Of a DNA stretch of 11,163 nucleotides, positions 1 through 6,495 are shown in pieces. The position numbers and the translations under genes were made by a program. Location of the stretch: assembly GCA_947175285.1 (NCBI GenBank), contig CAMWMM010000110.1, positions 1-11,163 on the forward strand, read 5' to 3'. The notes below the pieces were generated by a model, which ran no database searches, was not told the origin of the DNA, and worked only from the letters and a program-made list of their open reading frames with translations. The first letter of the stretch is position 1. Every line of letters begins with the position of its first letter. Source of the DNA: an uncultured Lachnospiraceae bacterium. GTDB taxonomy: Bacteria; Bacillota_A; Clostridia; Lachnospirales; Lachnospiraceae.

Positions 1-93
1 CTATACCGTCGGTTTTGGAATTTCACCAAACCCCGCGCTTTCGCGCCCGCGGACTGTAACCGCCGATCGGGAATTTCACCCTGCCCTGAAGAC
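1..93 (-). promoter_or_regulatory. FMN riboswitch (RFN element), 3' part cut by window edge
   Basis: Read on the minus strand, this stretch carries the hallmark blocks of the FMN aptamer in order. They are a TCTTC-type P1 strand (about 88-93), GGGCAGGGTGAAATTCCCG, a CGGCGGT block, GTCCGCGGGCGC, a GCGCGAAAGCGC hairpin, then GGTTTGGTGAAATTCC followed by CCGACGGTATAG at the window edge. The two GTGAAATTCC repeats are diagnostic. The closing P1 strand and the expression platform would lie left of position 1. FMN riboswitches turn down riboflavin synthesis operons or the RibU transporter when FMN is plentiful. The controlled gene must lie outside the window, so which of these it is cannot be told. 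Confidence 0.95.
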
Positions 94-119
94 ATTACTG
101 TTATTCAGTTGTTTGTATG

Positions 120-148
120 AGTATATCATGAGGGGATTATGGCGTCAA
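120..148 (-). promoter_or_regulatory. Promoter of the FMN riboswitch transcript
   Basis: On the minus strand, TTGACG (143-148) and TATACT (120-125) are separated by 17 bases. Both boxes are one mismatch from the vegetative consensus. The predicted start, near 113, lies about 20 bases before the aptamer, so the leader RNA would begin almost directly with the riboswitch. Confidence 0.8.
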
Positions 149-304
149 GGGAAGCGTTGAAATCCAGCTCCGCATTCGTTAATTCTAATTTGATTTTGCC
201 TTGCTGGGGGGCAAATTTGAAATGACAGAAACAACACGGTAGAAACATTCATACCTGAATGGTATAATGAATTCATCAAATCGGTATTGGGCAGAGGGAC
301 AAAA

Positions 305-447
305 ATGATAATTCGTGAAGCGAAAGAAAAAAGCGGCAGAAAGCAATTCGATTAGATTGCATTAAGGGAAATTCTGTTCCTCAAAAGATGTTTTATTCTC
401 ATGGCTTTGAGTAATTTGTGGAGGTACAACATTGGAAAAATATTTGA
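305..447 (+). pseudogene. GNAT acetyltransferase remnant (C-terminal part, frameshifted)
   Basis: From the ATG at 305 the reading gives MIIREAKEKSGRK and soon stops at 353-355. A one-base shift near 342 opens the continuation AIRLDCIKGNSVPQKMF then YSHGFE, which stops at 412-414. It resumes after that stop as FVEVQHWKNI and ends at 445-447. The order helix, then RLDxxxGN, then a Y-x-x-x-GFE end is typical of the last third of GNAT N-acetyltransferases (acetyl-CoA-dependent acyl transfer). A frameshift and an internal stop make it non-functional as written. The frame before 305 is open back to a stop at 218-220, so upstream coding sequence may also survive. The subfamily and substrate cannot be told. 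The family call rests on recognised motifs, not an alignment. Confidence 0.6.
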
Positions 448-579
448 AATTTTTGATAGAAAATGGAAGCGTGTGGAATTGATGTATTTGCTACAGTAAG
501 AAATAATGGAATCGAAATACATACACTTAAATCACGAGAAGAGATTCATAGTTATTTCGGGCTTATCATGGTGGAATAG
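432..579 (+). pseudogene. Probable DUF2284 metal-binding protein remnant, middle deleted
   Basis: A GGAGG site (420-424) sits 7 bases before a TTG at 432 that opens LEKYLKFLIENG, which looks like the start of a DUF2284 (COG5423) protein. That frame ends at 480-482. In another frame, from 463, the sequence reads MEACGIDVFATVRNNG, continues IEIHTLKSREE, and ends LIMVE with a stop at 577-579. This resembles a DUF2284 C-terminus, where MEACG or MEAYG follows the last cysteine-rich part. The central cysteine-rich region is absent, so the gene is dead. The two halves meet around ATGGA (463-467), which both would share, suggesting a deletion through short homology. The 38-residue ORF at 463-579 could in principle be translated, but no ribosome site sits before it. 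The family call is from memory of the pattern and is moderate. Confidence 0.45.
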
Positions 580-655
580 GAACACGGAACAGAAACCTTA
601 GCGGCGATAAATTGTATAATAAAATTTAAGATAAATAGATAAGGGGATATTTAGA

Positions 656-771
656 ATGCAGCCTGATAAGTTTCAAACGCAAGATAAAGCTATTGTTCTT
701 AGAGGGGAGGCATAACGGATATCGCTTGGGAAAGTGGTATTATAGCCGGTTTGATAAGTGCGGGAAAATAA
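656..771 (+). pseudogene. Unrecognised gene remnant with frameshift or deletion
   Basis: An AAGGGG site (about 641-646) precedes an ATG at 656 that reads MQPDKFQTQDKAIVLRGEA and stops at 713-715. Another frame then reads GITDIAWESGIIAGLISAGK from 709 to a stop at 769-771. The second piece has the look of a real protein C-terminus, and the frame switch falls in the G-rich run at 704-710. It fits the pattern of the two preceding remnants: a start region and an end region remain while the middle or the frame is lost. I do not recognise the parent family. A functional 19-residue peptide at 656-715 is the alternative and seems less likely. Confidence 0.35.
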
Positions 772-794
772 ATTAAAAAACAGGAGGTTCTTTT

Positions 795-2660
795 ATGTAT
801 TTACTACCAAAGCCTAAACATTTAGCTGAAGAACAGGACTCTTTTACTATCAAATACAACAGCAAAATCATTATCGACTCACTTGTCTGTGCCGAAATCT
901 ACAACTTCGCCCTGATCCTTCAGAAGGAAATAACCGAAAGTATCGGCCTTTCCCTGCCGATTCTTCGAAGCCATAAAGACCAGCCATCCGGCGGCTGTAT
1001 TTACATCACTTCATTCCCTGAAGGAAACGAACAATCCTATGAGCTTTTAATAAAAAAAGAGCATATTACCATAAAAGGAGCCGGAAACAGCGGTATCCTT
1101 TACGGAATCCAGTCGCTTCGGCAGATAATAAGGCAGTCCGGTGCCGTTCTTCCCACACTGTCTATTTCCGATGCACCTTCTATGCCCCAGCGCGGCTTTT
1201 ATTTCGATACATCCCGCGGACGGGTTCCAACTCTTGCTTATTTAAAAAAGCTTGCCGATACATTAAGTTTCTATAAACTCAATCAACTGCAGCTTTACAT
1301 TGAACAAAGCTATTTATTTGAAGATTTAAGTGAAATGTGGAGAGATGACACCCCTCTTACTGCAGAAGACATTTTGGAACTGGACAGATACTGCCGCAGC
1401 CTGGAAATTGAACTTGTTCCGTCACTATCAAGCTTCGGACATCTTTATAAGCTTTTGAGCACAAAGACCTTCCATCATCTTTGTGAACTGGATGGCTCTG
1501 ATACCAGACCATTCTCTCTTAATGAGCGCATGCTCCATCATACTATCGATGTCACCAATCCGGAAAGTTTTGAGCTTATTCAAAAACTTCTTTCTGAATA
1601 TATGCAGCTTTTTACTTCCAAGCACTTTAATATTTGTGCAGATGAAACCTTTGACCTGGGCAAAGGCAAAAGTAAAAAAGCCGCAGATGAGAAAGGAATG
1701 ACTGCCATATATATTGAATTTCTAAATAAAATAAGCGGATTCATCCTTGAGAGCGGACGAATTCCCATGTTCTGGAGCGATGTGATCTGTGAAAAGCCCG
1801 AAGCCATTAATCAGCTTTCCAAAGATATGATCTGCCTTCACTGGGATTATGATCCCAATGTATCGGAGGAACGCCTTAAAAAACTTATTGATGCCGGAGC
1901 GGAAAAGCTTTATGTATGTCCGGGCACCCATGGCTGGAATCATTTAATCAATGCACAGCATATGGCTTATGAAAACATTTCCAAAATGTGTCTTTTCGGG
2001 CACCGCTATCACTCCATGGGCATCCTTATCACCGACTGGGGGGATTTCGGCCATATCAATCACCCTGAATTTTCCCGCATGGGTCTGATTTACGGTGCCG
2101 CATTCTCCTGGAGCGATGTAATAATACCCGAAGAGGAAATCAACCGCCAGATCTCGGTCGTGGAATATGGAGATACCACCGAATCCCTCTGCAATATTTT
2201 TAAGAATCTGAGTGAGCGGGACGCATTTCCCTGGTTTCACACAGTACGCATTCTGGAGGCTCTTGCCAACATGAATGATGCAGAAACTGCAGCCAGGTTT
2301 TTAGAGGAACCGGATGCTTCTAAGGTCTCGAAATACAATGCCGCTATTGATGAGCAGCTCACTTCACTCTATACTTACCTGGGTACCTCAAATTCCTATA
2401 CTAAAAACACGATATATGCTTATATTATCGCCGCAGAAGGACAAAAGCTCATAAATCTGATTCTTCCAATCTTGAAGCACACACTGACCGGTGAACCGGA
2501 ACAGTCTTCGGTTTCCCCGACAGAACTCGCTTCTATGTTGGAGAACTGGATCGTAATCTACAGAAGCCTTTGGAAGACCGTTTCCAAGGAAAGCGAATTT
2601 TACCACCTCGCAAACCTGTTGTTCTATTGCGCTGACTATCTGCGCGGTCTATCTGATTAA
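795..2660 (+). CDS. Glycoside hydrolase family 20 (beta-N-acetylhexosaminidase-like)
   Basis: This 621-residue protein should hydrolyse terminal beta-linked N-acetylglucosamine or N-acetylgalactosamine. Residues about 1-125 form the alpha/beta domain that precedes GH20 barrels (SYELLIKKEHITIKGAG, then GILYGIQSLRQ). The TIM barrel starts at RGFYFDTSRGR (133-143). The GH20 Asp-Glu pair is D283-E284 in NICADETFDLG; in this family Glu is the general acid and Asp helps position the substrate acetamido group. Trp residues W350, W381, W415 and W439 are candidates for the sugar pocket. Residues after about 470 are helical and not assigned. No signal peptide or anchor is visible, so the enzyme is probably cytoplasmic and acts on imported oligosaccharides or wall fragments. 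AGGAGG at 782-787, 7 bases ahead, fixes the start. No transporter or sugar kinase is adjacent. Exact substrate is unknown. Confidence 0.88.
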   Translation: MYLLPKPKHLAEEQDSFTIKYNSKIIIDSLVCAEIYNFALILQKEITESIGLSLPILRSHKDQPSGGCIYITSFPEGNEQSYELLIKKEHITIKGAGNSGILYGIQSLRQIIRQSGAVLPTLSISDAPSMPQRGFYFDTSRGRVPTLAYLKKLADTLSFYKLNQLQLYIEQSYLFEDLSEMWRDDTPLTAEDILELDRYCRSLEIELVPSLSSFGHLYKLLSTKTFHHLCELDGSDTRPFSLNERMLHHTIDVTNPESFELIQKLLSEYMQLFTSKHFNICADETFDLGKGKSKKAADEKGMTAIYIEFLNKISGFILESGRIPMFWSDVICEKPEAINQLSKDMICLHWDYDPNVSEERLKKLIDAGAEKLYVCPGTHGWNHLINAQHMAYENISKMCLFGHRYHSMGILITDWGDFGHINHPEFSRMGLIYGAAFSWSDVIIPEEEINRQISVVEYGDTTESLCNIFKNLSERDAFPWFHTVRILEALANMNDAETAARFLEEPDASKVSKYNAAIDEQLTSLYTYLGTSNSYTKNTIYAYIIAAEGQKLINLILPILKHTLTGEPEQSSVSPTELASMLENWIVIYRSLWKTVSKESEFYHLANLLFYCADYLRGLSD

Positions 2661-2701
2661 TTTAGTGTCGGATACCCGCTCCCGGGACAAAGTCGGCGGA
2701 C

Positions 2702-2754
2702 AAAAATTTACCGGTCTTACTCCCTGTAAAAGAAGATAAGGCCGGTAAATTTTT
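2702..2754. terminator. Bidirectional intrinsic terminator between converging genes
   Basis: Arms 2702-2719 (AAAAATTTACCGGTCTTA) and 2737-2754 (TAAGGCCGGTAAATTTTT) pair over 18 positions with one G-T wobble and a 17-base loop. A T-run closes it on either strand, so it can end both the GH20 transcript (+) and the MmcQ/YjbR transcript (-). Confidence 0.88.
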
Positions 2755-2768
2755 ATTGTTCTCACTAA

Positions 2769-3443
2769 TCAATGGCATTTAGTTAGCCTATAACTTTCTT
2801 CAATCCTGCCGCATATCTCTTTCGTGGATACCGAACCGTCCAAAATCATGGTGTACCAGTTCTTTTTATTCATGTGCCAGCCGGGAAAGTATTTCTTATT
2901 ATCTACTGTGGAAGTCATTTTCTCAGGAGAGAGTCGCAAATCAATGATTTCTGCCATCTCGTCAGAAGGAAGTCCAAGTTTGTTCCGGGAAACGGTCAGA
3001 ATCGCTGCATACCATTTTTGATTGTCCTTCCTACGCCAGACTGCATTATCCGGAAATTTTTTCCATAAAAATTCAAGTTCGTCGCCGTATTTTTCCCGAA
3101 CATAGGTAATAACCTCTTTTGCCTGTGAACTTTTGAATACGTCCGGTTCAAAACACTTTTCGGCAATATCGATAAGTATCCGCTCATATTCCATTTTTAC
3201 GCCGCCAACAAAACTGCCCGATGCGCTATCGCTTAAGTGCAGTGTATATAGTTCATCAGTTTCGGTGTCAATTATGGTTGCTTTGACAGAACCTTCCCGT
3301 GTGATTTCTACTGTCATTGAAAAGCCGCTGCCGGGCAACACAGCCTGATAAAAAAACATATCGTCTTTTTGCGAAAAACCGTAAGCGGATAGTTTCGGAA
3401 TACTGACTCTCTTTCTTTTGAAAATACTGTTAATAACATTCAT
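2769..3443 (-). CDS. MmcQ/YjbR family protein with N-terminal extension
   Basis: The C-terminal half of this 224-residue protein (about 105-220) matches the MmcQ/YjbR (DUF419) fold: an N-terminal helix, then NAVWRRKDNQKWYAAIL (133-149), RNKLGL (153-158), IIDLRLSPE (166-174), and FPGWHMNKKNW (186-196) before LDGSVSTKEI (201-210). Family members are small cytoplasmic proteins, often annotated as DNA-binding from structural similarity, with no settled biochemical role. The typical family core is about 115 residues. Here about 100 residues of beta-rich sequence precede it, a two-part architecture I have seen in clostridial members. GGGGGA (3450-3455) lies 6 bases before the ATG. It is the last gene of the minus-strand run and ends just before the shared terminator. 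No promoter of its own is obvious. Confidence 0.85.
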   Translation of the reverse strand: MNVINSIFKRKRVSIPKLSAYGFSQKDDMFFYQAVLPGSGFSMTVEITREGSVKATIIDTETDELYTLHLSDSASGSFVGGVKMEYERILIDIAEKCFEPDVFKSSQAKEVITYVREKYGDELEFLWKKFPDNAVWRRKDNQKWYAAILTVSRNKLGLPSDEMAEIIDLRLSPEKMTSTVDNKKYFPGWHMNKKNWYTMILDGSVSTKEICGRIEESYRLTKCH

Positions 3444-3505
3444 TGTTATTCCCCCTAAGTGCCGTTTCTCTTACTTTTGCCTTACAACAGAAAAACAATC
3501 ATTTC

Positions 3506-3666
3506 CTAATTTTTTCCATCTAATGCATCTTCAAGAGGGAATGACAAATAACGCCATAAGTCAAAGACCTGCCGATAATCATCGGAAATATATCATTCTT
3601 ACTGCCTGTTTTCAAATCTTTTTGTAGTTGCAAAAGAATCGTTTCCAACGTTGTAAATGTATCCAT
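3506..3666 (-). pseudogene. Small ORF with probable single-base frameshift
   Basis: An AAGGTGGGAG ribosome site precedes the ATG at 3666, which reads MDTFTTLETILLQLQKDLKT, continues GSKND, and in this frame ends after 48 residues at 3520 with a less protein-like tail. Adding one base near 3590 would give YISDDYRQVFDLWRYLSF, then PLEDALDGKN, stopping at 3506-3508. That makes a 53-residue, mostly helical, acidic protein. The restored version looks more natural, so I read it as a recent one-base deletion, or possibly a sequencing error. It lies 38 bases after the 58-residue ORF. I do not recognise the family. The remaining sequence up to the next start at 3443 holds no hairpin or gene I can see. 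Confidence 0.4.
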
Positions 3667-3704
3667 GATGAATAACTCCCACCTTATGTATGATTTAACC
3701 TACT

Positions 3705-3881
3705 TTACAATCCCAAGGTCTGATACAACCATGCCTTACTGTCAACTAGCATATGCAAAATCCTGATTATGTAAATAGTGTCCTCTTTTATCTGTTCCAG
3801 TCCTGCTAATACAAGATTTCTGACTTCTTGTTTTTGCTCTGCTAATGCTTGCTGATAATTTTCCGTTGCTACAACAGCCAT
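3705..3881 (-). CDS. Small hypothetical protein, 58 residues
   Basis: The ATG at 3881 follows an AGAAGGGA site by about 10 bases. The in-frame TTG at 3890 sits almost on top of that site, so the ATG is preferred. The product begins MAVVATENYQQALAEQKQEV, a helical, glutamine- and glutamate-rich stretch with LAGLEQIKEDT at about 28-38. It ends in a more hydrophobic IIRILHMLVDSKAWLYQTLGL-like segment too polar and short to be a clear membrane helix. It has its own promoter overlapping the end of the gene before it (3957-3985), and another tiny ORF follows closely. I recognise no family. It could be a small regulator, half of a two-protein unit, or the truncated start of a longer gene. Coding status is moderately supported by the ribosome site and promoter. 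Confidence 0.5.
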   Translation of the reverse strand: MAVVATENYQQALAEQKQEVRNLVLAGLEQIKEDTIYIIRILHMLVDSKAWLYQTLGL

Positions 3882-3956
3882 ATATATCAATCCCTTCTGT
3901 TTATATTATTAGTATTCCTTTCAACGGAGTAAAATACTCTTGTTATCTATAATTAT

Positions 3957-3985
3957 ATAATACCTTAGCTAACGCATCTTCGCAA
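3957..3985 (-). promoter_or_regulatory. Predicted promoter of the two small ORFs
   Basis: On the minus strand, TTGCGA (3980-3985) and TATTAT (3957-3962) are 17 bases apart. They lie just past the stop of the 131-residue gene (3989) and about 75 bases before the 58-residue ORF. The region is AT-rich, so a chance match is possible. Confidence 0.5.
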
Positions 3986-3988
3986 CAA

Positions 3989-4384
3989 CTACAGCAAATT
4001 GTCACACTCCCATTCCGGTCTTAAAACCGAGTAATCCTGTATATAATTGCTTAACACTGTCTCTAATGCCTTTATCCCCTTAATATCATCCAGATAAACC
4101 TCGCTTGCCAAATCATCCTCTGTCACATCCCAGTGATTCGTATAATAATCAACAGACAGCTCATAACATCTTACTTCAAAATAGATTGTATCTAAAAAAT
4201 CCGATCTGTTAAGAACTTTTTCAATCCTGATTACCTGTCCATCCGCACTATAACGATAACCCTGAACCGTTAAAAATTTTCTTAATTTATCTTCTTCAGA
4301 TTTTAACTCTACAACAAGTTTAACGCCTGTGCATAAATTATTGATTTGTTTCATATCCAATCTTAAATTAGTCGTCTGCTCCAT
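3989..4384 (-). CDS. Hypothetical protein, 131 residues, following the P-loop kinase
   Basis: The start chosen is the ATG at 4384, which has AGGGGAG 9 bases upstream. The frame extends further to 4480, but that part overlaps the kinase gene and lacks a better ribosome site. The product runs MEQTTNLRLDMKQINNLC, then alternates short strands and helices (VKLVVELKSEEDKLRKFL at about 21-38, a QGYRYSADGQVIRIE hairpin, IYFEVRCYELSVDYYTN, and LDDIKGIKALETVLSNYI) and ends WECDNLL. It is acidic and soluble, with no signal peptide, membrane segment or nucleotide-binding motif. I do not recognise the family. It lies 46 bases after the kinase gene with no terminator between, so the two are probably co-transcribed. 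A partner or accessory role to the kinase is inference only. Confidence 0.75.
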   Translation of the reverse strand: MEQTTNLRLDMKQINNLCTGVKLVVELKSEEDKLRKFLTVQGYRYSADGQVIRIEKVLNRSDFLDTIYFEVRCYELSVDYYTNHWDVTEDDLASEVYLDDIKGIKALETVLSNYIQDYSVLRPEWECDNLL

Positions 4385-4430
4385 ATCCCACCACTCCCCT
4401 GTTAGATTGTCTTTTTTATACAAAAGGAAT

Positions 4431-4958
4431 TCAAGCAGAACATTCATTTTCAAACAATGCCTTAATAATAAGACCCGCACATTCTTCAGCGCTGTGTATG
4501 CTTGTGTCTACTTTAAAGCTGTATGCGATATTCTCCGCCATAAGTTCACTCTGTTCATCCGACTGTGTTTCATATCTGTCTCCCCGACTAATATTTCTCT
4601 GCCTGCAAATATCCAAGGGGCAATATACCTCAACAATATCAAGCGGATTATCTTTCAGTATTTCCTGTAACTGCTGATAATGCGGCTTTATCTCATCCCT
4701 TTCAACCAATATTCCGTCAATAAGAACATTCTTCCCCATATCCGAATAAAGCTTTGCGGTATGATACATCATAATAATTATCTCGCTAAGATATTTCCAG
4801 TAATTTTCGCGTAAATATTTATCTCCTACCATTTCCTGAAACAAATCGTTTGCAACAACATAAAAAAATACCTCTTCACGTTCCTGCAGCGCTTCTACAA
4901 TGGATGTTTTTCCCGAACTTGTTACCCCGTTTAAAAAAATAATTCGTCCCTTTTCCAT
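4431..4958 (-). CDS. Chloramphenicol phosphotransferase-like P-loop kinase
   Basis: This 175-residue protein opens with IIFLNGVTSSGKTSI, a Walker A loop (G11 to T18), and matches the chloramphenicol phosphotransferase-like family (CPT, about 178 residues in Streptomyces venezuelae) in length and layout. D38 in VVANDLFQEM lies where CPT has its catalytic aspartate. NVLIDGILVERDE (about 77-89) and DIVEVYCPLDICRQRNISRGDR (about 107-128) are the second nucleotide-binding strand and the arginine-rich lid region. Family members phosphorylate small hydroxyl compounds, and most have no proven antibiotic substrate, so resistance should not be assumed. The fold is also close to zeta toxins and gluconate kinases. 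An AGGGAGA site precedes the ATG. The gene follows the AAA-DUF4143 gene by 25 bases and precedes an unknown gene, suggesting one transcript. Confidence 0.8.
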   Translation of the reverse strand: MEKGRIIFLNGVTSSGKTSIVEALQEREEVFFYVVANDLFQEMVGDKYLRENYWKYLSEIIIMMYHTAKLYSDMGKNVLIDGILVERDEIKPHYQQLQEILKDNPLDIVEVYCPLDICRQRNISRGDRYETQSDEQSELMAENIAYSFKVDTSIHSAEECAGLIIKALFENECSA

Positions 4959-4983
4959 CTTAGTCTTTTTCTCCCTATAAAAA

Positions 4984-6327
4984 TCATACCTCTTTTATCT
5001 GTTCTAACGCCAGTCCAATCAAGCGATCCGCTTGGTCTGCCATAAACAGCGGAATGTTCAGAACATCATCGTCCAGCTTTAAGTTACTCAGGGAAAACCG
5101 CACACGAAGCTTAACCTGATTCGGAAATAATTCCTTGAATTTTCTAAGGCTCCTGCTTGCAGTATTGGTCTCGGATTTAACTTCTACAGGGAAAATATCA
5201 TTCTCCCGCTGAATGAGAAAATCCACCTCATATGGCGGGTTATTTCGGCTCCAGTACCGGGGAATCACTTCAAACTGCGTGAGCAAGGTCTGCAGCACAA
5301 AGTTTTCAGTCAGTGCGCCTTTGAACTCGGTGAACAGGCGGTTGCCCTCTCCGAAAGCCGTAGGCGCCAACTGTGCCAGTCGGCGGAGCAGTCCCACATC
5401 CACCAAATAAATCTTAAATGCGGACAAGTCATCGTAGGCAGCCACCGGCAGACCGGGAGCGCTGCTACGATAAATTTTATGCACCAATCCGGCATCCACC
5501 AACCACTGCAAAGCATCCTCGTATTCACGAGCTCTTGCCCCTTCTTTGACAACTTTATAAATAAACTTCTTGTTTTCTCTTGCCAACTGAGACGGCACGG
5601 ACTTCCAAATCATAGAGATTTTCGGAAACTCGCTGATATTAGGATGCTTGGCAAAGTCCCGTTCATAGGCACCGATAATTCCGGATAAGGCTTCCTGCAT
5701 AGCAGAGACGTCCCTTGCTTCCGTCCACATCAGAACCGGTTCAGGCATGCCGCCGGTGACATAGTACATCTTCAGCTTCTCATATAGAGGATTGAAAAAA
5801 GCATCGGGTACAGGTTCAATAGTATTCACACTTTCCAGATACTCAGCGAGATTCTCATCACCATTGGCAAGCAGGAATTCCATGAAAGTCATGGGAGCAA
5901 TCTGCATAAAGTTAACCTTGCCTACCGGAAAAGAAGATGGTTTGGCAAGGGCAATTCCCAACAGAGAACCTGCACAGGCAATGTGATACTGTGGGGCATT
6001 CTCACAGAAATACTTCATAGAGTTAATAACCTTAGGGCAATCCTGAATCTCGTCAAAAATAATAAGTGTCTTTTCCGGCACGATTTTCTGTGCACTGGCA
6101 AGCATTAGATTCTGCAGGATGCGCTCTACATCTTTAGTTGTCTCAAAGAACTGCTTATATTCCTCGTTTTCGTCAAAGTTAAAATAGGCTGTATTTTCAT
6201 AATAGCGTCTGCCGAATTCCTTGAGAATCCATGTTTTTCCCACCTGACGCACACCCTTTAAAATCAACGGCTTGCGATAGGGTGAATTCTTCCAATCCAA
6301 CAGTTTCGATAATATTAATCGTTCCAT
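4984..6327 (-). CDS. AAA ATPase with DUF4143 C-terminal domain
   Basis: This 447-residue protein has a Walker A motif GVRQVGKT (25-32), Walker B TLIIFDEIQ (87-95), a sensor-like ACAGSLLGIAL (117-127) and the CNFP-poor, helix-rich middle seen in AAA_14 proteins. The C-terminal DUF4143 domain (about 220-400) carries a PD-(D/E)XK-like core: E341 in ALTENFV, EVD at 367-369, and PVEVKS at 380-385 with E382 and K384. These proteins are common and often multi-copy in gut anaerobes. Their role is not established, though a nuclease or defence role has been proposed from the fold. The length is normal and all key motifs are intact, so the gene looks functional. GAGGG lies 8 bases before the ATG. It starts a minus-strand run that continues into the CPT-like kinase, and it has its own promoter divergent from the TetR gene. 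Confidence 0.9.
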   Translation of the reverse strand: MERLILSKLLDWKNSPYRKPLILKGVRQVGKTWILKEFGRRYYENTAYFNFDENEEYKQFFETTKDVERILQNLMLASAQKIVPEKTLIIFDEIQDCPKVINSMKYFCENAPQYHIACAGSLLGIALAKPSSFPVGKVNFMQIAPMTFMEFLLANGDENLAEYLESVNTIEPVPDAFFNPLYEKLKMYYVTGGMPEPVLMWTEARDVSAMQEALSGIIGAYERDFAKHPNISEFPKISMIWKSVPSQLARENKKFIYKVVKEGARAREYEDALQWLVDAGLVHKIYRSSAPGLPVAAYDDLSAFKIYLVDVGLLRRLAQLAPTAFGEGNRLFTEFKGALTENFVLQTLLTQFEVIPRYWSRNNPPYEVDFLIQRENDIFPVEVKSETNTASRSLRKFKELFPNQVKLRVRFSLSNLKLDDDVLNIPLFMADQADRLIGLALEQIKEV

Positions 6328-6382
6328 AGAGAGATACCCTCACACTTTTATTGGTATTTTTGTGTTTTATAATCACATTTTT

Positions 6383-6411
6383 ATTATATGCGGAACTTAT
6401 AAAAATTACAA
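6383..6411 (-). promoter_or_regulatory. Promoter of the AAA-DUF4143 gene
   Basis: On the minus strand, TTGTAA (6406-6411) and TATAAT (6383-6388) are 17 bases apart, with the -10 about 55 bases before the ATG at 6327. It diverges from the TetR promoter at 6464-6492. Confidence 0.7.
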
Positions 6412-6463
6412 CCCAAATCACTTCTCCATTTCTCAGTGGTAATATCTTATCCCAGAAAAAGGA

Positions 6464-6492
6464 TTGACAAAATAAGCAAACCAATATATAAT
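6464..6492 (+). promoter_or_regulatory. Consensus promoter of the TetR-CPBP pair
   Basis: TTGACA (6464-6469) and TATAAT (6487-6492) are both perfect and separated by 17 bases. An unrepressed match this good would be very strong, which fits a promoter normally held down by a repressor. The predicted start is near 6499. Confidence 0.88.
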
Positions 6493-6495
6493 CTT

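Noticed and set aside
139..222. 27-codon plus-strand frame starting ATGGCGTCAAGG
   Set aside because: Lies opposite the riboswitch promoter, has no proper spacing to a ribosome site, and shows no protein-like pattern.
263..268. TATAAT box as a promoter for the GNAT remnant
   Set aside because: No acceptable -35 box 16-18 bases upstream, and the bases may instead be coding sequence of the remnant; the partial inverted repeat around it is imperfect.
1944..2240. 98-residue minus-strand frame
   Set aside because: Antisense to the GH20 barrel, whose conserved residues are continuous across this region.
3911..3938. AGTATT...AATACT inverted repeat as a terminator
   Set aside because: Short 6-bp AT-rich stem with a long loop and no T-run on the minus strand.
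4329..4670. 113-residue plus-strand frame
   Set aside because: Antisense to the CPT-like kinase and the start of the next gene, both of which have recognised motifs or good ribosome sites; the product has no pattern of its own.
4431..4958. Chloramphenicol resistance gene
   Set aside because: Only the fold family and catalytic aspartate position match; most CPT-like proteins have no proven drug substrate, so a resistance label is not supported.
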